Source: Chloroflexota bacterium (GTDB lineage Bacteria > Chloroflexota > Dehalococcoidia > DSTF01 > RBG-16-68-14). From it: DNA of 64,000 nt. Position 1 is the first letter of the stretch. Each line of letters begins with the position of its first letter. The notes below the pieces were generated by a model. It was not told the DNA's origin, searched no databases, and worked only from the letters and a program-made list of their open reading frames with translations. A program made the position numbers and the translations under genes. The stretch covers positions 1 through 64,000 of the forward strand of contig JAJCYW010000002.1 in assembly GCA_029262675.1 (NCBI GenBank), read 5' to 3'. Below are positions 59,879 through 64,000 of the stretch, one piece after another.

Positions 59879-60796
59879 TCAGCCGCTCGCCGATTCGGCG
59901 GGCTCTGCGGGTTGGGCGCCGCCCCCCGGGGTGCTTGTCGAGAGGTCGCGGTCGTCGCCGCGCAGCGAGTAGAGCAGCCCGGCAGCGGCCATCGGGATCA
60001 GAAACAGCGCCGTGACCTGCGGCGTCGAGAGCCCGGCGATCACCTCGCGACTGTCGATGCGCAGCTCGCTGACGCCGAAGCGCATCAGGGAGTAGAGCAG
60101 GATGAAGCCGAAGAAGGCGATGCCGTCCTTCCGCACAAAGTGGAATACGAGGAACAGCAGCCCGAAGATCAGGATGTCGCCCAGCATCTCGTAGCCCACG
60201 GCGGGGTGCTGCGCGCAGAGTTGCGACGTATCGATTCCGGAGAACGGGCCGAGCCCGCATTCGGGATGGGAGAGTACGCTGGGGTTATTCAGGTTGGTGT
60301 AGCGCACCGCCCACGGCAGGCCGGACGCCTCCGCGAAGTGCTCGCCGTTGATGAGATCACCGATGCGACCGATGGCCATACCCGTCAGCGCTGCGAACGC
60401 GGCCACGTCGAGCCCGCGCCGCAACGGAATCTTGCGAAACCAGCCGTAGATCAGCCCGCCGATGATGCCGCCCAGCACCGCGCCGTAAATCGAGATGCCG
60501 CCTTCGTTGATGCGGAAGATGTCCCACGCGTTATCCAGGCCGCGGCTGCCCCAACGTTCCATGACATACAGCGCGCGGGCACCGATGATGCCGCTAGGGA
60601 TCGCGACCAGCGCCGCGCTGTAGACGTCGTCGTCTATGAAGCCGAGCCTGCGGCCGAAGATCACTGCCACCCACACAGCACCGGCGATTCCAACAGCCGT
60701 AAAGACGCCGTGCCAGGTCAGCAGCAACTCCCCGAATTGCTGGATCTCGGGGTCGATGCCGATTTCGATCGTTAGCAGCGCCAGCGCGCTAGTCAT
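59879..60796 (-). CDS. lgt: Prolipoprotein diacylglyceryl transferase
   Basis: 305 residues, seven TM helices. GMAIGRIGDLINGEHFAEASGLPWAV matches the Lgt signature G-R-x-G-N-F-x-N-G-E-x-x-G (with D-L in place of N-F). It attaches lipid to the lipobox Cys; several lipoproteins in this window are its clients. Overlaps resB by eight bases. Confidence 0.94.
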   Translation of the reverse strand: MTSALALLTIEIGIDPEIQQFGELLLTWHGVFTAVGIAGAVWVAVIFGRRLGFIDDDVYSAALVAIPSGIIGARALYVMERWGSRGLDNAWDIFRINEGGISIYGAVLGGIIGGLIYGWFRKIPLRRGLDVAAFAALTGMAIGRIGDLINGEHFAEASGLPWAVRYTNLNNPSVLSHPECGLGPFSGIDTSQLCAQHPAVGYEMLGDILIFGLLFLVFHFVRKDGIAFFGFILLYSLMRFGVSELRIDSREVIAGLSTPQVTALFLIPMAAAGLLYSLRGDDRDLSTSTPGGGAQPAEPAESASG

Positions 60797-62534
60797 TCAT
60801 GTCTCCTCCAGGCATCTCTATTTCTGGATTCCCGTCCATCCTGGCAGCCTCCAGCTCTTTCCGCAAGTGCTCGGCCTCGCTCTGGAAGACGCCCCGCCGC
60901 TCGGCCAGTCCGGCAACGACGGCCTCGTCGTCGCGCACGCGCGCCCAGAGGCGCATCCGCGGCAGGTAGAACGTCACGACCAGGCCGGCGACCAGCAGCC
61001 CCGCGGCGACCCAGATCAGATTCGCGCCGGGGTCGCGGCGCACCTCGATGCCGGCGAACTCGCGCCGGCCCTCGAACACGTACTCCCGCCCGTCCACGAC
61101 GACAGGCTGGTCCGGGAAGAGCGTCATCGCGCTGTCGTCTACGGCGCCCAGCACCGTGACGAACGGCGTACCGTCCGGCGTCTGCGAGAGCACCGTCTGC
61201 GTGCGATCGCTGTCGCCCGGGAGGCCGGCCGACACGAGCGCAGGCAGGCCTATCGCCTCGACGAACGTCCACTCCAGGCCGTCCGCACGCAGCGTCTCGC
61301 CCCCGGTGAGGACGAAACCGGCATCGGTCTGCCCGCGGTCGAAGACGACGAGGCTCCATGCACCGGCGGAGCCGGGGCCGTCCTCATCGTCTTGCCTAAC
61401 ACCAACCCAGAATTCGCGGCCGGTGCCGGGCACGGCAATCAGCGACCCGCGCACGTCCTCGATGAGGTCCGTGGGCACGATCGCGGCGTCCAGCAGCACG
61501 TTCCCGCCCGCGTCGCGCACAACGATGACGGGTGCCGGCACCAGGCCCGTGAGCGCCAAGACCTCGGCGTAGAGCGTGTTGCCGGTGGCCACGTCGCGCA
61601 CGCGGAGCGCGGCGCCTTCGCCGAAGTAGCCGCCCTGGTGGAAGCGGTAGCCGCCGTAGAGGAGCGGGTCGTTGACCGTCGTCGTGCCGCGCGCGACCTC
61701 TTCGCCGCCCTGGTAGATCACCAGCTCGCTGCGATAATCGAGCGGCGAGCCGGTCGCATCGAACGCGGCGACGGCGTCCAGCACCTCGATCTGCATCTGG
61801 TTAGGATGGCTGACGGCGAAGATCGGGCTCGCCGTCCCCTCCGCGATCAGGAGCGCGTTCGTGTAGCCGCCCAGGTAGCTGACGAGCCCGCCGACGAGGA
61901 AGAGCACCAGTGCGATGTGCGTCGCGAAGTTGCCGAACTGCGCCCAGGCGAAGCGATCGGCGAAGAGGTAGACGGTGTCTCCCCGTGCCACGCGCCGCAC
62001 CCGGAAGCGGCGCTTGCTCAGAATCGCCTCGATCTGGCGCGCGCCCGCCTCCCCGCTCTCCGCAGACGGCAGCGCCACGCGGTTGGCCGCCCGCTCGAAG
62101 AAACTGTCCGGCACCTGCCGGCGCGGCTGTGTCACGTTGCGCCAGACATCCAGGAAGCGGTCCAAGACGTAGACCGTGATCGCGGCCGCCAGCAGGCCGA
62201 GGGCCGACAGGAACCACCAGGCGGCGACGACATTGAACAGCCCCATGCGATGCAACGGCTCCGTGAACGGCCCGAACGAGTCCTCGCGCAGGACGAGCCA
62301 GGCGTCGATGGCGGCGGGGTTGTTGCGGATCTGGACGGGCACCTGCGGCAACAGCACCGCCAGCAGTCCGGCGACGACGAGGCAGCCGATCAGCGCGATG
62401 GCGAACTGCGCCGACGCCAGCATCCGCCAGGCCCAAACGATCAGCTCCACGGCGCGCGCCGGGCCGACGCCCCGCGCCGGCTTTGCGCCGCCTGTGGGCG
62501 TGGGTTGATGCTGTGCCGTGTCCACGCTGGCCAT
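60789..62534 (-). CDS. resB: Cytochrome c biogenesis protein ResB (Ccs1-like)
   Basis: 581 residues with four TM helices and a large extracytoplasmic domain. Landmarks include SAQFAIALIGCLVVAGLLAVLLPQ, FNVVAAWWFLSALGLLAAAITV, FADRFAWAQFGNFATHIALVLFLVGGLVSYLGGY, HQGGYFGEG and a C-terminal TM IWVAAGLLVAGLVVTFYLPRMRLWARV. ResB works with ResC (CcsA) in System II cytochrome c heme attachment. ResC is not in the window. Confidence 0.92.
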   Translation of the reverse strand: MASVDTAQHQPTPTGGAKPARGVGPARAVELIVWAWRMLASAQFAIALIGCLVVAGLLAVLLPQVPVQIRNNPAAIDAWLVLREDSFGPFTEPLHRMGLFNVVAAWWFLSALGLLAAAITVYVLDRFLDVWRNVTQPRRQVPDSFFERAANRVALPSAESGEAGARQIEAILSKRRFRVRRVARGDTVYLFADRFAWAQFGNFATHIALVLFLVGGLVSYLGGYTNALLIAEGTASPIFAVSHPNQMQIEVLDAVAAFDATGSPLDYRSELVIYQGGEEVARGTTTVNDPLLYGGYRFHQGGYFGEGAALRVRDVATGNTLYAEVLALTGLVPAPVIVVRDAGGNVLLDAAIVPTDLIEDVRGSLIAVPGTGREFWVGVRQDDEDGPGSAGAWSLVVFDRGQTDAGFVLTGGETLRADGLEWTFVEAIGLPALVSAGLPGDSDRTQTVLSQTPDGTPFVTVLGAVDDSAMTLFPDQPVVVDGREYVFEGRREFAGIEVRRDPGANLIWVAAGLLVAGLVVTFYLPRMRLWARVRDDEAVVAGLAERRGVFQSEAEHLRKELEAARMDGNPEIEMPGGDMND

Positions 62535-62535
62535 G

Positions 62536-63201
62536 TTATGCGCTGCTGCCGGGCATTATCTCGGCCAGCCGTTCCTCTATGTCCTGATCCTGCATCGGCC
62601 CATAGAAGAGCGCGCGGATAACGCCGCTGGCATCGATGAAGTAGCTCGTCGGGATGCCTTCGATGGGGCCGCCGAGCCGCCAGACGTCTGATAGCTCGCC
62701 GTCTCGGTCGATCACGAGCGGGAAGTCGACGCCGAAGTCCTCGGCGAAGCTGGTCACCTGGCCGTCGGTCTCCTGTAGGTTAACGCCGACGATGACGAGG
62801 CCGTTGTCTCGATGGCGTTCGTAGGCGGCGACCAGCTCCGGCATCTCGGCCCGGCAGGGCGAGCACCAACTAGCCCAGAAGTTGACCAGCACCGGCTGGC
62901 CCTGAAGGTCGCTCAGGCGCAGCTCGCCGCCGTCCGGCGTCTGCAGCAGGAAGTCGGGCGCCGCGCGGCCGGTCTCGACCGCTGGGCTGCGGCCGGTGAC
63001 GTTGCGGCTCTCGGGCAGCTCCACGGTGCCGTAGCCGCCATCGTCGATGCCGGGGCCATCGTCGCGCGTGTCCCAGTACCAGAGGCCGCCGAGAATGACT
63101 GCCAGCAGCCCCAGCGGAAGCACCAGGGAGCGAAACGCCCCTGCCCAGCTCCGCCGCGGGGCCTCCTCGACGCCGTCCAGCTCCGGCTGCTGATCAGCCA
63201 T
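62536..63201 (-). CDS. ResA-like thioredoxin
   Basis: 221 residues; stops one base before the resB start. N-terminal TM anchor, Pro/Asp linker, active site ASWCSPCRAEMPELV, cis-Pro GIPTSYFIDASGVI. Ccs1/ResA pairing is typical of System II. Second ResA paralogue in 6 kb. Confidence 0.93.
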   Translation of the reverse strand: MADQQPELDGVEEAPRRSWAGAFRSLVLPLGLLAVILGGLWYWDTRDDGPGIDDGGYGTVELPESRNVTGRSPAVETGRAAPDFLLQTPDGGELRLSDLQGQPVLVNFWASWCSPCRAEMPELVAAYERHRDNGLVIVGVNLQETDGQVTSFAEDFGVDFPLVIDRDGELSDVWRLGGPIEGIPTSYFIDASGVIRALFYGPMQDQDIEERLAEIMPGSSA

Positions 63202-63985
63202 CCGACTCTGTGAACGCGGCGGCGTAGAGTTGGCGTGCAGCCTCTGGGCTGAGGCCCTGGCCGAGGAATCCGCTGCCTACCCGTATCTCGAAGTGGAGAT
63301 GGTACTGCGTCCCCGGCTCCCGCACCGATTCAGGCGTACCCGATTCGCCGACGAAGCCGATCAAGTCGCCCTGAGCGAGGACGACCCCCTCCCCAATGCC
63401 GGCGGCGATACCGAAGAGGTGGGCGTAGCGCGTGACGGTGCCGTCCTGGTGCTCGATCCAGACCTGGCGGCCGCGGTAGCGATCGACTGCTGCTTCCGAG
63501 CCGCCGCCAGAGGCCACAACCAACGCTTCTAGCTCCGTCAGACTGCTCTCCGTCAGGTCTGCATAGGCGAGATCTGCGCGCTGCACGATGCCGGCCTTTG
63601 CTGCGATGACGGAAGTGCCGATCGTGATTTCCGTGCAGTTGTCGAACTCGTAGAAGTCCATCCCCTCGTGCGTGGCCAACCTGTATTCGCGAGGCGCGCC
63701 CGGCAGCAGTCCGCTCGACGTCGACAGACAGGCGCCCGCGATGGGGTAAGCAAAGCCGGTTACCGCCGCCGTCGTTGGCTGCGTCGCGACCGTGGCTGTT
63801 GGCGCGCCTGTCACGGCTGTACCGGTAGCGACCGCGGTCGCGGCGGGTGTACGTGCACCATCGCCGTTATCTATCCACTCCACAGCGAGCTCCGGAGTCT
63901 TCTCGTCATCTCTCCCGAACACAAGCGTGATCGCTGTTGCCAGCGCCATGGCGCCTATCACGATCAGAACCACTTGGCGCAACAC
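63194..63985 (-). CDS. M23-family peptidase (LytM-like)
   Basis: 263 residues from a GTG (in-frame TGA just upstream, so complete). N-terminal TM/anchor, Thr/Ala linker, then the M23 zinc motifs HEGMDFYE (H and D), the TRYAHLFG third segment and HLHFEIR (HxH). Cleaves peptidoglycan peptides. First gene of the leftward envelope/cytochrome operon; overlaps the ResA-like gene by eight bases. Confidence 0.9.
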   Translation of the reverse strand: MLRQVVLIVIGAMALATAITLVFGRDDEKTPELAVEWIDNGDGARTPAATAVATGTAVTGAPTATVATQPTTAAVTGFAYPIAGACLSTSSGLLPGAPREYRLATHEGMDFYEFDNCTEITIGTSVIAAKAGIVQRADLAYADLTESSLTELEALVVASGGGSEAAVDRYRGRQVWIEHQDGTVTRYAHLFGIAAGIGEGVVLAQGDLIGFVGESGTPESVREPGTQYHLHFEIRVGSGFLGQGLSPEAARQLYAAAFTESDG

Positions 63986-64000
63986 TCGGCCTCATCTCCA

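Noticed and set aside
60636..62621. Long open frame (661 codons) antisense to lgt/resB
   Set aside because: Overlaps two well-supported genes on the other strand; the translation is Arg/Glu/His-rich with no domain, typical of high-GC shadow frames.

Overview
This is a gene-dense, GC-rich bacterial chromosome segment of about 60 complete genes with no rRNA, tRNA, IS element or CRISPR array. Its gene content resembles Chloroflexota, most likely a Dehalococcoidia/SAR202-like lineage. The pointers are Thr-Pro linkers ending in dockerin or EF-hand-like tails, a cohesin protein with a membrane anchor, an HdrB-linked (type E) succinate:quinone oxidoreductase, and Gly-rich lipoproteins after the lipobox Cys. 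This placement is inference from content, not from a tree. The rpmH-rnpA-yidD-yidC-khpB-parA-parB order, a near-consensus parS and nearby gyrB indicate an origin-proximal region, but dnaA is not in the window.

Layout. 1-4.7 kb: surface proteins, namely the end of a dockerin-like protein, a 1140-residue acidic repeat protein with a C-terminal dockerin, and a membrane-anchored cohesin. 5-9.5 kb: small zinc protein, a probably frameshifted conserved gene, XdhC domain, acyltransferase, methyltransferase and a MerR regulator. 9.9-16.3 kb: leftward chromosome-segregation and membrane-insertion operon (rpmH, rnpA, yidD, PQQ-propeller lipoprotein, yidC, khpB, pfkB-type kinase, parA, parB). 16.4-19.4 kb: groES-groEL behind a CIRCE element, then greA behind a strong promoter. 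19.4-21.8 kb: 2H phosphoesterase, HAD phosphatase, a probable HesB-like selenoprotein (in-frame UGA followed by a SECIS-like hairpin) and a Nudix hydrolase. 21.8-26 kb: sdhA-sdhB-sdhE with a HEPN-type gene immediately downstream. 26.5-28.7 kb: tlyA, nadK and a Nudix ADP-ribose pyrophosphatase. 28.8-35.7 kb: two lipoproteins with near-identical leaders, an MFS transporter, a Tam-like methyltransferase and a rifampin-phosphotransferase-like enzyme. 36-39 kb: a subtilase and a cupredoxin, both dockerin-tailed.

39-48.5 kb: metabolic genes (acyl-CoA ligase, crotonase, alpha/beta hydrolase, MBL hydrolase, IsdG-like monooxygenase, SDR, DinB, methyltransferase, arylsulfotransferase-like propeller). 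48.5-50 kb: a lower-GC accessory patch with a two-TM GAF protein, a small protein and a ribbon-helix-helix-like protein behind a promoter/operator. 50.2-56.2 kb: gyrB, trmO, an endonuclease III-like protein, a mug/TDG-type glycosylase, a zinc-ribbon membrane protein, pyrE, a zinc-ribbon protein and tatA. 56.3-64 kb: 2-hydroxyacid dehydrogenase, ResA-like thioredoxin, a DPBB cell-wall protein, then a leftward envelope/redox operon (M23 peptidase, ResA-like, ResB, Lgt, redoxin).

The two most interesting elements are the cohesin/dockerin surface-display set, which has no carbohydrate-active enzyme in view, and the putative UGA-containing HesB-like selenoprotein. Coordinates and motifs were read by eye; no alignments, structure predictions or searches were run.
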